Source: Maea johnstoni
Lineage: Eukaryota; Annelida; Polychaeta; Spionida; Magelonidae
Length of the DNA stretch: 64,000 bases
Reading direction: 5' to 3'
Assembly: GCA_963942565.1 (NCBI GenBank)
Contig: OZ012685.1
Location: forward strand, 6,090,523-6,154,522
Shown here: piece after piece, positions 10,436 to 21,319 of the stretch
Layout: every line of letters starts with the position of its first letter
Numbering within the stretch: the first letter of the stretch is position 1
The notes under the pieces: generated by a model
What the model saw: the letters and a program-made list of their open reading frames with translations, nothing else
The model's database searches: none
What the model was told of the DNA's origin: nothing
Program-made: the position numbers and the translations under genes

Positions 10436-12530
10436 AATGAACATGGACACAGTGGCTTTGAAGTATATTCTACCACAAACTTGGTTTGAGTATAATGAAC
10501 CTGAAAACATTTCAACCTTGGTTGCCATGACAACTCGCGGCCATATTGGAATTAAAAGTGGCCGGCCCAAAAATTATATTTCTGCATATTTTAGCATCCA
10601 GATTAGCTAGAAACATGATCTTGGTGTCCACAAGTAGGTTTTCTGGGATAGAGAATCTAATTATGAAACAGTAGTTATCATAAGGGGGCATCTCAACTTG
10701 ATTTCGACATGGTTACCAAGTTGCAGTAATTTAAATAAAACTACACAAATTTCGGCATCCAAAGCTGTTGTTAATGAAACAAAAGCATTAATATGATATG
10801 CCGTTCTACCGTATTAACAGTTAAGTCAGCTGGTAGTGGAACAGTTAAGGGATGATAAAGGTGCGATATAAGTAGATTAAAAAAAAATGTTAATACATTT
10901 ATAATCTGGTTGCCATGGAAACTGGCGGCCATATTGGAAATATAATGGCCAGTAGTTGGATCAGGAAAAGGGCCTACTTTAAAGAGCTACTTTAACCTTA
11001 ACCCCAAGTTTGTTAGTTAAGGGGGAGGGTTCGTTGACTTCTCAAACTTGTAGATTATTTGATTTCGTCGAAGCCTTTGACGAATACCTAACTACATTTC
11101 AGCTTAGAAAACCTCAAGTTTGTTAGATGGGGAAGGGGGGGGGGGGTCGTTGACTTCTCAAACTTCTAGATTATTTGATTCCTCCTACACCTTTGAAGAA
11201 TGAATTCCGAATTCCATTCTCTTTGAGCAAAGCCGTAATTGAAAAAGGTTCCTGGAGATATTGTCACCAAGAGACTTTATCACACAATTTCGTCAACATA
11301 CATGTAGCATGACAAACCTCTAAATCCCTGAATAATGTCGATTTCGCATGAAATATTTTGAAACGTTAAAGACATGGTTAACTTGATCAAAACTTATATG
11401 GGGGGGGGGGGGGTTATTAGGAGCTATTCTTTTCAATTATTTCAAACATATAAAAGATAAAAATAAAAACTTGCGAACAACAGAAAATAAAATTATTTAT
11501 TATCTGATAAAATGTATTTCCTGCATTTTGAAAGTTTTTTTCTATTTCCAAGATTTTTTCTTGCATTTTCTGTTTGTGAGTTTTCATTTTCTACTACTGA
11601 AGGCTTTTCTGCTATTTGCAAAACTTCTGCTATTTGGAAGTTGATTTTTTGCTGGTGCACGTACCCGGGCCCTGTCATACATAAATAAGCGCCACTCAGT
11701 ATTTAGGGCGATAATGTAAATTACTTTTCTATCCGCCTGTACATCAACGTGAAACTTAACGTATCTCCAGAGGAGATTGCGTGTTGCGCGCAACACAATA
11801 GCTGATACTATGTCGCGCAATTACTGCGAAAGGCAGCGAGAGTGAAAGAGGTTGTCCAGCTAAAACCGATCGATAGGAAACAGTAGTATCCATGGCAACA
11901 AGGTCAACTACATTAACACCCCCTTTCCATCCCTTCCCCACGGTGCACTCTAGGCCAGATGTGTGGCCTCTTCTGTCAGGGCAGGGTGAGTAGCTCATGT
12001 TTCTCCAGAACGCACAACACGGAAAAATACTAAATAAAATGGTTTGCTTGTTTTAGCATAATTTGCTTGGTTTGTGATGCCATCCGTTTAATATCTAATT
12101 AGTACAAATTCAAAAAAAAATCTCGAAAACAGCAGAAATGAAATTAAGTCTAGCGGCATTGGTTATTAAAGCATATGCTCCTATGATAACTAAGGCAACT
12201 GTGCCGAACTCTTCAAGGGGGCATTTTTCAAGAGATATCAACTCTTTCACACCAGGATTGCATAAATGGCGTACATATATTTCTTGAGGAAATGCGTTTT
12301 TATTAAATATTTGACCGATAGTTGCTGTTCCTGTCCGGCTTACTACTATGCCCTCTTCAAATATATTTCAATTTTTGCCACTTTCAGACCATGTAGGCAT
12401 TCCAGATGCAACATGGACTAAGTTGTCCAATCGCTCCAGAAGGATAAGATTGGTGGTATATGCATTCATTCAGTAATGGATTTTAATTCCTGTGCTAAAT
12501 GCAAGGGCGAAACGGGCATTTGATACGATC
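10436..12530. other. Intergenic stretch with diverged repeats
   Basis: The phrase TTGCCATG-AACT-GCGGCCA followed by TATTGG occurs at about 10515 and 10910, marking two diverged copies of a dispersed repeat. A perfect 16-bp palindrome GTGTTGCGCGCAACAC lies at 11781-11796. G runs stand at 11134 and 11400. Nothing gene-like was found. Confidence 0.4.
10990..11190 (+). repeat. Diverged copies of the hAT-internal tandem unit
   Basis: Two units contain CAAGTTTGTTAG, a G run, GTTGACTTCTCAAACTT, TAGATTATTTGATT and a CCTTTGA tail. The same order (AAGTTTGTTAGGTGA, G run, CGTTGATTCTCAAACTT, TAGATCACTTGATT) makes up the array at 40311-41150. The family is therefore present twice in this window. No terminal inverted repeats were found around this copy. 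Confidence 0.65.
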
Positions 12531-12536
12531 GCACGC

Positions 12537-12550
12537 CCAATGGGTATAAA
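12537..12550 (+). promoter_or_regulatory. Candidate core promoter (CCAAT + TATAAA) of the LRR gene
   Basis: CCAAT (12537-12541) is followed at once by GGG and TATAAA (12545-12550). This is about 425 bp upstream of the LRR start codon, on the same strand. A start site would be expected near 12575. A possible 5'-UTR intron donor (GGAG then GTAAAT) stands at about 12687. This is motif evidence only. Confidence 0.4.
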
Positions 12551-12975
12551 TGCCATCACATCAGCGCGACGTTGCAGCTAAAGACAACTTTACTACTTAA
12601 ATGTGTGTGCTGCTAACGGTCTCAACTGTGCAACCCAGACTAATGCTCCACAAGTCGCTGGCAAACAACTGGTCGAATAGCACAGGAGGTAAATATCTTT
12701 ACTGAAGGTTCACATACAGAATGCTAGAAAGAGTCGGTTGGGACATGCGAAACAGATAATTCACTCAAAGTGCCCTCATCCCCTCGCAAGGCCTGGATGG
12801 TTAGCAGCATATCAATCCGCGGAGCTACTGCAGCCAAGCCAGCCAGCCACAGACAAGTTGGACAAGACGAGCATCAGTATTGGCAAACGATCGTCCGCGC
12901 TGCCTCCCTCGCTCTGTGGCTGAGTAGTACAAAGTAGTGGAAGGCTTGCAGCGGCAGCGGCGAGTCTGGGGGAAG

Positions 12976-14298
12976 ATGGTGGGACAGATAGGGCGGAGAG
13001 ACGTCCTCCTGATGGCGGCCGTTCTCTGCTCCAGCTTCGGCTGCCAATACATGGCCGAGGACAACTGTGCCGTCTCCGTGCCCGAGTGCTGGTGCAAGCC
13101 TTTCATTGGCGAGGAGTACATAGAATGCGGCCTGGGCAACATTACCACAATACCAACCTTCAAGAACCTGGATAAAAACTCTCCGTATCTGTGGCTAGAG
13201 TTCCCTAAGACAACGTTGAAAATTCTTCCCGACTTCTCATTCGCCAATTTGAAGACACGGAAACTGTACCTGCGTGAGATGGGCATAGAGGAGGTGAAAC
13301 CGTATGCCTTCTCACACCTGGAGCATACGGTGGAGGAGATACTGCTGGACAACAATCAACTAGATGCAATCCCATCTTTCCCATTGCGAAATCTAAAGAA
13401 ACTCAAACGTTTGGGATTAGGTTTCAACCAAATTACAAACATCAGCAAGACAGATTTTGATGATTATGGAACGACAATAGAAGAACTTATTCTTTCCTAC
13501 AACCAGCTACGGTACATTGGAGACGTTTTTCGTGCACTAAGAAGTCTCAAAAGTTTGTTTCTCGGAGGAAATCCACTATTGATGGTGGATAACAATGCAT
13601 TTGCTGAACTAGGAGAGACCCTAACTTTATTAAACATGAACGACTGCCATCTGCGTTACCTACCAAACAATGCCATTGCACAATTGCACAATCTGGAAAA
13701 TCTGCGTATGGAGAGGAACAACTTCACCCTTATTCCACGCCATGCTTTCGTAAACCTGGCTAAACTGGAACGCCTCGTGCTCGTATCAGGCGAAGTGCAG
13801 ACTATTGAATTTGAGGCTTTTGTGAACCTGACCTCCCTGAAGATTCTCTGGCTGCACAACAACAAGATCGTCGGAAGTATAACAAAAAGCATGTTCGTTG
13901 GCCTTCACTCGGTGTGGTACCTTAAACTCAGCACTAATATGATTACAGGGGTAGATGACCTGTTCTCTAGCTTTAGCAGTCTGGAGGTACTAGACGTGGC
14001 GGAGAATGATTTCGCCTGCGATTGCAGCTTAGCCTGGATGCAGCAGCGAGCCCGCACCAATAGGATCGTTAGCTCTCGCAGCCAGGTTTGCGCTAGACCG
14101 CCCAACTTCCAGCGGATGGGGTACCACATTGGCAGCTTTCCCGTGTCCTATCTCCGCTGTCCTAAGCCTACCTCTTACCCAGCTCCACTGAAAGGGAGTT
14201 CCCCAGACCCAATCCATCGCCACAAGCAACTCCCAGCAATAACAGGACTTGTTGCGACATTGTGCGTCCTACATCACAGACGCTGGCTGGAATATTAG
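12976..14298 (+). CDS. Secreted or cell-surface leucine-rich-repeat protein, single exon
   Basis: 440 residues from the first in-frame ATG, in a good context (GGGAAGATGG), after an in-frame stop at 12925. Residues 9-23 form a hydrophobic signal peptide after two Arg. Cys31, 38, 40 and 51 fit an LRRNT cap. About twelve LRRs of 23-26 residues follow (pattern LxxLxLxxNxL, for example LKRLGLGFNQI, IEELILSYNQL, LKILWLHNNKI, LEVLDVAENDF). Cys348, 350, 372 and 395 form an LRRCT cap. The tail is Pro-rich, then a short hydrophobic run at 418-432, then HHRRWLEY. That run is short for a membrane span and is not terminal as a GPI signal would be, so anchoring is open. There are several NxT/S sites. It resembles extracellular LRR-only proteins such as LRRC15-like or luciferase-associated non-catalytic subunits. 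The ligand is unknown. No intron interrupts the coding region; a 5'-UTR intron is possible. Confidence 0.88.
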   Translation: MVGQIGRRDVLLMAAVLCSSFGCQYMAEDNCAVSVPECWCKPFIGEEYIECGLGNITTIPTFKNLDKNSPYLWLEFPKTTLKILPDFSFANLKTRKLYLREMGIEEVKPYAFSHLEHTVEEILLDNNQLDAIPSFPLRNLKKLKRLGLGFNQITNISKTDFDDYGTTIEELILSYNQLRYIGDVFRALRSLKSLFLGGNPLLMVDNNAFAELGETLTLLNMNDCHLRYLPNNAIAQLHNLENLRMERNNFTLIPRHAFVNLAKLERLVLVSGEVQTIEFEAFVNLTSLKILWLHNNKIVGSITKSMFVGLHSVWYLKLSTNMITGVDDLFSSFSSLEVLDVAENDFACDCSLAWMQQRARTNRIVSSRSQVCARPPNFQRMGYHIGSFPVSYLRCPKPTSYPAPLKGSSPDPIHRHKQLPAITGLVATLCVLHHRRWLEY

Positions 14299-15070
14299 GA
14301 AGACATTTACGATAGATGTCAATAAGTATTACGTCGTTAGACAATTGGAAAAGATACTATTGTCAGACATGTTTTTTTCATTCAACATGTTATCCATACG
14401 ATATTCATATAACTTTTTAGAATATAGAACAATAAGGTAAAGTCTTGACGAATTGGAGCCTATATAGTAATGCCTAACACATGCGTTATTCGTTTATTGT
14501 TATTCATATAACATTCATCTTACCAATTTATCAAGTATCATTTACGATAAGTCGATTTACACGTTTTTTAGATATTTATCTTGAAACTTGGTACGTAATT
14601 TCCGCCATTCAACCATTTATATTGACCAATGCGACTCAAAAGGTCTAACTGAAGGAAAATGGTACACTGTAGACGTCGACAAATGTCTGCAATGGAGAAT
14701 ATTAGCCCTTCAGTACAGCAACCAACGCCAAATCAGTATACCTGTGCCGATTGCTTTATTGAATGACGTGTGTGCAACTTAATACACCCTAGGTGACAAT
14801 CATGGGACCAGAAAAACGCCAAAGCAGTACAAACTGGGTTGAAATTGATTTATCCGTGTTAAGTGTTGCTTTTCAGAAATTGTCCTCATGAAGGGCGTCA
14901 TGATTGGACAAAACATGCATACAGCACCTGGTTCTGATTTCCTATACTATTCATGTACATTTGTATCGAGCGATTCTACTTTACTTAAATGGCGTTTCTA
15001 TTGTTTAACTCTAGCCTGCAGACATTTCACTGAAAGTAGGGCGTATATGCCCACCATATTCATATCATAG
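14299..15070. other. Downstream region of LRR gene, probably 3' UTR
   Basis: AT-rich with no exon seen. No AATAAA occurs near the stop codon. The first clear one is at 15352-15357, so if that signal is used the 3' UTR would be about 1.05 kb and would contain the SINE at 15071. Confidence 0.35.
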
Positions 15071-15224
15071 TGGGGTCGCCCCACTAGCCGAGTGGTCCAC
15101 TGTCAGCGCCCCGGCTGCCCACTGCCTCTCTCACATATCCAACCCAAGGAGTTTTTTCTGGATTTTAACACGTGATCGATTATAAATTGGCCTCAGCATG
15201 GCAAATGAAGTGACTCTAAACAAA
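15071..15224 (+). mobile_element. tRNA-derived SINE, copy 1
   Basis: A polymerase III box A, TAGCCGAGTGG (15085-15095), matches the tRNA consensus. The 3' part, GCCTCAGCATGGCAAATGAA followed by GTGACTCTAAACAAA, matches the tail of the copy at 18601. Box B is eroded. The copy is shorter and more decayed than the second one. Confidence 0.65.
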
Positions 15225-18200
15225 TTTCCAAATGGAAAATGACGGTCAATCAGTGACTCATACTTGAATGCCAAGTAGACGATTTTATAACATCACATGG
15301 ATTTTTTTTACTTCATGTCATTCTTTCATTACACAATTCAATTATAATGAAAATAAAGACCTGCTATAAATGCAAATGGTGGACACGAGTTATACTCATT
15401 AGGGGGAAAGAATTTCATTAAACATCACGTGCGGTAGCGTGACCCCTCTATTTAGGAACTGTAGGTACACTGATGTTGTATTGTATAATTCATAATTATT
15501 GTCCATATATAGTCATGATGCAAACGTATACAAATATAAAAGAGAAAATGACAAAAACTCTTACATGTTTATAGATGTATGACCAGATTAACGTGTTGAA
15601 GGTCACACTATTCTTGCTCAACATGATTTTCACGTCTGTTGTCACCCGTTTGCGATCAAACCCTGTAATTTTTGAAAATATAGTCAAGGTAATTACATAG
15701 GATATGAATCCATGCAGAGTGGGTGTGATTTCAGAGGAGAACGCCGAAACCATTAAAGGAGCTTTTCCGTCATTCATAGAACAAGCTGACAGTGTAAATC
15801 GATTTTCTGACACCAAAAGAGAAAAATGAAACACTGTTGACAGAGCCCGCTGCAGAGGAAATGGTGAGAGTGCTTTTTACCCTTGAAAATCGATATTTCA
15901 CTACAAGAAGGAAATTTGCATCCTGGAATATAACTCAGCACACTTGCTTGACCAATTGAATGCAACCGTAGTGGTCAGAAAATGTTCTCGAATTAGTACA
16001 CTGTGTGATTTATCTCATGTAGATGGCTGCCCCCATAGATGAGTGGTCTAAAGCACTGCAATTCCAACGTTTATTGCCTTGAAACCCGATTTCACCGTAA
16101 CTTGAAATCTGGTACGATGAGTTCATTTAAAGGCAAATATACATTTGCATGTTGTGTATAATTTAAGGAATAAGGCCTTGATAAGGCAAAGGTGTCTAGC
16201 TTATAATTGAAGCCGAATGATTACCTAGGACAGGGCGAAATTTATGATAAATCGACTAGTATAGAATTTCTGGACGCTCAGCGCAATTACCCTCAACCAA
16301 TAAATACTGTACGTTTGAGGTGATTAGATACCCAATCAAGCTGTAGAAGATCAGATTTATTGAGCAGCGTTTTGCATTACCATGCCGGCATTTACAAACC
16401 ATTTCACTTATCTCTCGGCCTTGTTATTGTGCGAATTATGACTCTGCCAAGCATAGTAACTAAGCCTATTGCGTGCCGCCAGTAAATCGCTATTAAAGAG
16501 CAACAAAAGAAATGAACCGTCAGTTCGAATAAACTAGACTGCTTTTCAAACGCGGATTCGAGTTTACTAGCAAAGACTCTTCCTTTTACCCGAAGGCTGG
16601 AAGCGCCTGCATATAAAGTGTATGGCTTGGCGTGTTTTTACAGACAAGCGTTTAACGGGATTAGTAATTGTAGCCCGGGCAACTTCTCTTAGAAAATGAA
16701 GCTGTGAAATGTGGCATCATTCAAACACATTTGCGATGATTCGAAGCATTTCATTTTTTCAAACTGTTATTTATTTGCCCTCTAGATATATCACAAATAT
16801 TACCATATCAAATGAGGAAATGTACCATGTTATCATAACATATTGTACACAGTGATGTAAAGAGCACTTCTCTGCTATATTTAGCAATAGCAACACGTGC
16901 ACTATAGTTCTTGAAATCGGTGTTGTGTATATTGATTAATTCCAAACATTAATTATAAAAGTTTCCATTCTTTTCGAAAGATTTCTTCCTCACATATTGG
17001 CTTTTATACCTGTATAGAAAGGTGCCGAGGCTCCTATGTTGCATAGGTAAATATTGTTGTACTTCTGCTTCTAAGTACTCAAATATTAGATGTTTCACCT
17101 CATTAGTAAGAGCTCCGTTGTGGTCTTGTCCATTCTGGCGATTCATTCGCAACGCACTCATTGATGTGGTGTTTTCATGTGTGTTTAGTGCGAAGTAAAA
17201 TGATAAGAAGCTGACAGCAAAATAGTTTAACTTTTCCGCTGTGCATTGGTAGTGTAGCGCTGTTTGCATCGTACTTGAAAAATATATGAGGTGATTCGAA
17301 AACATAGTTTCTTATCCACTCCTAAAGGTAACTATGAACACTGTTATTTCAAAATTGTGTAGGGCTTGTGTTTGACATGATCATTTGATAATTCGGACGT
17401 TGATCACGATTCTTAGTATTGTTTTTGACTTGACTGGCTAACATTAACCTTATGCACATTACGTTTCCTTTTGGTGTTAGATTTATGGTTTGCATGTGCT
17501 GGCACTAATCTAATCTAAATGCATCTTCGAGCATTTTGTACCGATGTGTACAGTGTTGTTCTTTTGTACTGAATGTGAAGAGACTTTCAGCGTGCCAAGA
17601 GGTAATGGAGGGTATCATCGGATTTCTCGAATTATTGCTATAAGTGTGCGTTATAGTATCAATGACAGCACTTGTAATGACCCCCCCCCCCCCTAAAAAC
17701 GTTGCAATAAGCGCAAAGATCTTGCTACAATACAGAGCACGTTGACTTGGTCTGTAAGGGTTCAACTTATACAGGTTCCACTACATACTCAAGTGAAGAT
17801 GTTTTTAAGTTGTATTCGCTAAGGTTTATTTCCCACGGGCTGCTAAAGTACACCATAAGAGATCCCTATTAAGCCTCATGGTATTGGCATTTCCCCTCCA
17901 AAAGCGCATTGCAAGAGATTCCTATTAAGCCTCATGGAATTGATATTTTCCCTCCAAAAGCGCATTTCGAGAGATCCCTATTAAGCCATACAGAATGGAT
18001 CCTATCCCCCGTTCGTGCCTGCAGCCACCATGACGGGCCCGGAGGGAGGGGGCAGGTGCCAACTAACACTGCTGCTCTATAGGAAATCAATGGCCTGTCA
18101 GGAGATTAATACATCTAATCCTCCTCAAGATGATATTTATAACTTCAATTCCAAATCAATAGATAAGATGGTATGAAGATGGGCGTATAGTGGGCTCAAG

Positions 18201-18600
18201 GGCTTCATAATTGCCAATTAATGGCACGTGCCAATTTAAGTCGGTCCCGCCCTTGCCTGATTCAAAGAGTCTGCATATCAGACTCAGACACGTCTTCCAA
18301 TTTATCAAGAGAAACTGGAAAGCCAGTTGTTCTCAGATTGATGAATTTTTGATTCATTTATTCTATCCTGGTTTCTGACCTTCAGCCGTCTGTGTTTGGA
18401 GCGATAACAGGGTAAGGCTGGCGAGACAAGCTGCAGTTTCATATAGGCTAAGCTATTAGAATTTCGATTATCGTCACTTTTTCTACGATATCATACTAAA
18501 TGGTGACAAACCAGTTGTGAAACCGGAGTGCCCGGCGAAAACCTCATCTAGACCTTAGTCACTAGCACATAACCCATTGGCAGCGAAGCACTGAGTGCAT
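15225..18600. other. Intergenic stretch, no gene recognised
   Basis: Minus-strand frames of 112, 118 and 86 codons (15496-15834, 16949-17305, 17505-17765) have no recognisable domain and sit in AT-rich sequence without exon-like borders. A box-A-like string, TAGATGAGTGG, at 16037-16047 may mark a third, truncated SINE copy. Confidence 0.4.
17857..17995 (+). repeat. Tandem repeat, 2.4 units of 56-57 bp
   Basis: AGAGATCCCTATTAAGCC recurs at 17857, 17914 and 17970 with single changes, followed in the first two units by 'cctccaaaagcgcatt'. No coding frame follows the period. Confidence 0.8.
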
Positions 18601-18790
18601 ACCCCATAGCACAGTGGTCCAACACCCATAGCTTACTGTTTTCGACACAGCGATTTCGAATCCTGCTGGGGTTGTGAGAAAGTTGTCAGTGACCCATGGT
18701 TAGGCGCTAGTTTTCTTCTGGTATTCCACCTCCACCACTAACCAGTCTCACTTTAGCCTCAATATTGCAGAAGAAGTGACGATAAACAAA
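18601..18790 (+). mobile_element. tRNA-derived SINE, copy 2
   Basis: Box A is TAGCACAGTGG (18607-18617) and box B is TTCGAATCC (18655-18663), with tRNA-like spacing of about 38 nt between them. A tRNA-unrelated body follows and ends in GCCTCAATATTGCAGAAGAA plus GTGACGATAAACAAA. The same tail is found in the copy at 15071, which defines the family. Both copies lie on the + strand. Confidence 0.75.
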
Positions 18791-18816
18791 ATTTATGAAA
18801 CACTGATTGCGTTGCT

Positions 18817-18916
18817 ACGATGGTGCAAGTGTGAAAGGCATAAAAAAAGTTTTCTCCACCGTTTTTCCAAAAAACAGCAGAATTTGTTTTTCTGCCGTTC
18901 ACACTTGCACCATCGT
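18817..18916. repeat. 100-nt hairpin with 19-bp perfect stem
   Basis: ACGATGGTGCAAGTGTGAA (18817-18835) is exactly complementary to TTCACACTTGCACCATCGT (18898-18916). After one mismatch, GGCA pairs with TGCC and an A run with a T run, giving about 30 paired positions and a loop of about 40 nt. It could be a MITE foldback or a hairpin-RNA precursor. The loop is long for a standard animal pre-miRNA. Confidence 0.7.
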
Positions 18917-18992
18917 ACCTATCTGACCGATAGCTTGAGAAATATTTGACTAAAGCGTGGTGATTCTGTTGGCTTAGCAACAACTCGCAAGA

Positions 18993-19735
18993 CATCTGCA
19001 AACATTACTTTCAATAAAGGTTCGAAAATGGGGAAAATCAAAAACTGAATCAGATTTGTGATTTTAAATTTGGGTTTCTTTTGTTTGTATTTTGTTAATT
19101 TTAGGTTGTGTTAGAAATTTATTTTTTCTTTATACCTACGCTGCAGTAGAACTGAATGATTGCCAATGAAAATGTAGTATTTATTTGCAAGCAACCGTGG
19201 ACCCAACTGCATTGGTTCTGTCTACATTGCAAGTAGAAAGGTTTTAGAGATCAAGGTGGCATCAATAACGGTGTGGTGGTTTATAGTCCTTCTATGGAAG
19301 TAGCAATGCACATACCCTTAATTAGGCTGATATAACTAAAAACTAGAGTGAGGAGACTGTCGCAATATCGTACCAGTAGGCAGTACATGTCCGGCAATCC
19401 CCCTTTTGTTGAGGAATATTGTTTGAGGCTTTGCTACTTCACCTGTGTGGCTCACGGTATTGATTAAAACATTTCATTTCGTTCTGAGTATGATTTCTGA
19501 TTTCTCGAGGGAAACACAAGATCATTCACCTCGCTTAACTCGTCATTTCTGCAGCAGCCATTGTGTCTAGAGTGGTAATAAAGTTGTAACCAAGGCATTT
19601 ATTGGCAAATAAGAAGAAATGTTGATCAGAACTCAAGCCAAAATCTACTTCAACTATTCTTCGAATTAATGCTTAAAGCCAAAATATTTTCAAAATACAT
19701 CTAGGTCTAGACGACACTTGTCAAGGAAATCTAAC
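18993..19735 (+). repeat. Direct tandem duplication, left copy
   Basis: Begins TCTGCAAACATTACTTTCAA and ends GACACTTGTCAAGGAAATCT. Throughout its length it matches the following copy, with about 80 % identity by eye and several small indels. Shared blocks include 'ataacggtgtggtg', 'ccccttttgttg' and 'cacctgtgtggctcacgg'. No coding frame is kept in both copies. Confidence 0.85.
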
Positions 19736-19740
19736 ATAAC

Positions 19741-20533
19741 GTCTGCAACCATTACTTTATTTAATTTGTTACCATCAATAAAGGTTCTGAAAATATGAAA
19801 ATCGAACCATGGATTAGATACCCCAGGTCCATAGTTAAATATATATCAATCACTATTTTTACACATCAACGGTGTCCTAAGTTTATTTTTTCTTTGTACT
19901 TACGCCACCGTAGAACTGGATGATTGGTAATGGAAGTTAGTATTAATTTGTGAGCAACGGTGGAATACTAGTATTATGACCCAACTGCATTGTTTCTGCC
20001 TATATTGCAAGCAGAAAGGTTTTTGAAGTATGGCACACGGATCAAGGTGGCACCAATAACGGTGTGGTGTTAAATAATCCTTCTATAGAAGTAGCACTGC
20101 ACATACTCTTAACAAGGCTTGCGTAATTATCACTAAAGTTATGAGATGGTGGCAATATCTTACCAGTACATGTCCTGGAAATGCCCCTTTTGTTGTGTAA
20201 TATTGTTTGAGGCTTTGTGAAACACCTGTGTGGCTCACGGTATTGACTAAATGCTTATCATTTCCTTCTGAGTAGGATGTCTGATTTCTCAAGGGAAACG
20301 CACGATCATTCACCTCGCTTAACTCATCATGGCTGCTGCAGCCCAAAGCGTCCTGACGATAGTGGCAATAACTTTGTTACCCAGGCATTTATTGGAATAT
20401 AGTTCAAGAAAAAAGATGTTGATCAGAACTCCAGCCAAAACCCTCCTTCAACTATTCTGCGAATTGATGCCTAAAGCCAAGGTTATTTCCAAAAAACACC
20501 AAGGATCGAGATGACACCTGTCAAGAAGATCTA
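19741..20533 (+). repeat. Direct tandem duplication, right copy
   Basis: The second copy of the unit above, about 50 bp longer owing to insertions near its start and middle. An ATG-led frame of 61 codons (20329-20514) exists only here, because the other copy reads differently at the start. I treat it as chance. Confidence 0.85.
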
Positions 20534-21319
20534 GGTAAATGGGTTAACCCACGTGCATTTGTTACTCTACAGGTCTAACTACGTCAGCACGACACATTCA
20601 TGATTAAGAATGATATGCAGTATCTATGTCAGATGATATAGATAACATCGCACAGTGTTTTATCTTCTCTGTTGGTATGGGTACATCAACTACCCATCTG
20701 TATCTGGAGTGATCTACGGAACGTCATTACTACAAATAAAAAAACACATTTATTTTCTTATTGTTGTAATGTGTCTAGGTAATCACCGAACAGAGTGAAA
20801 GACTAAATATCGCAGGGGCACACGTAGGCTTGCGCACAGGTTTTTCTGTACATTGAATCTCGCCGAAACACGGCCAAACATACATACATTTTGGGTATCA
20901 AATGATATTGAATTCGCTCGAAATTTGGCATATTTGTTACTTAAAAATATCATATTTCCCAACGTTGACTTTGTTCTAAACTTATGCAATCTATAAGTCG
21001 AAAAAACAATAACTTTTTCTCATTGCTATAAACAATACGCATATTTTCATGTCTTACTCCTCACGTCTTTCATGAGATGTTCGACGAATTCCTCATGAGA
21101 AAACCTCTTAGTCTAAAACGCCAAATAAAAGCAGGGGAGAGGAAAAACTGAGTCAAAAGATTAACCTCATATTAACCTATCTTTAAGGAAAATTACGGGG
21201 AAAACTATTTTCCATAGAGGAAAGTGTCTTATGTGTGTAGGAATGGCACTCCACAGTTTGACAACTCTGAACACAACCACACACCTCCAAAAATAAGAAA
21301 GCCTCAAATGATCAACCTC
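20534..21319. other. Gene-free stretch, nothing recognised
   Basis: AT-rich sequence between the tandem duplication and the LINE remnant. The upstream part of the LINE may reach into it but was not recognisable. Confidence 0.3.

Noticed and set aside
11781-11796. Perfect 16-bp palindrome GTGTTGCGCGCAACAC
   Set aside because: Single, short and without neighbours that suggest a site; kept only as a note.
12825-13355. 176-codon minus-strand frame opposite the LRR gene
   Set aside because: Shadow of the LRR coding sequence on the other strand; no independent support.
15496-15834. 112-codon minus frame as a membrane-protein exon
   Set aside because: The hydrophobic stretches come from AT-rich codons; no family or splice pattern is recognisable.
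20329-20514. ATG-led frame 'MAAAAQSVLT...' as a small gene
   Set aside because: It lies in one of two tandem copies; the other copy lacks the ATG and the frame.
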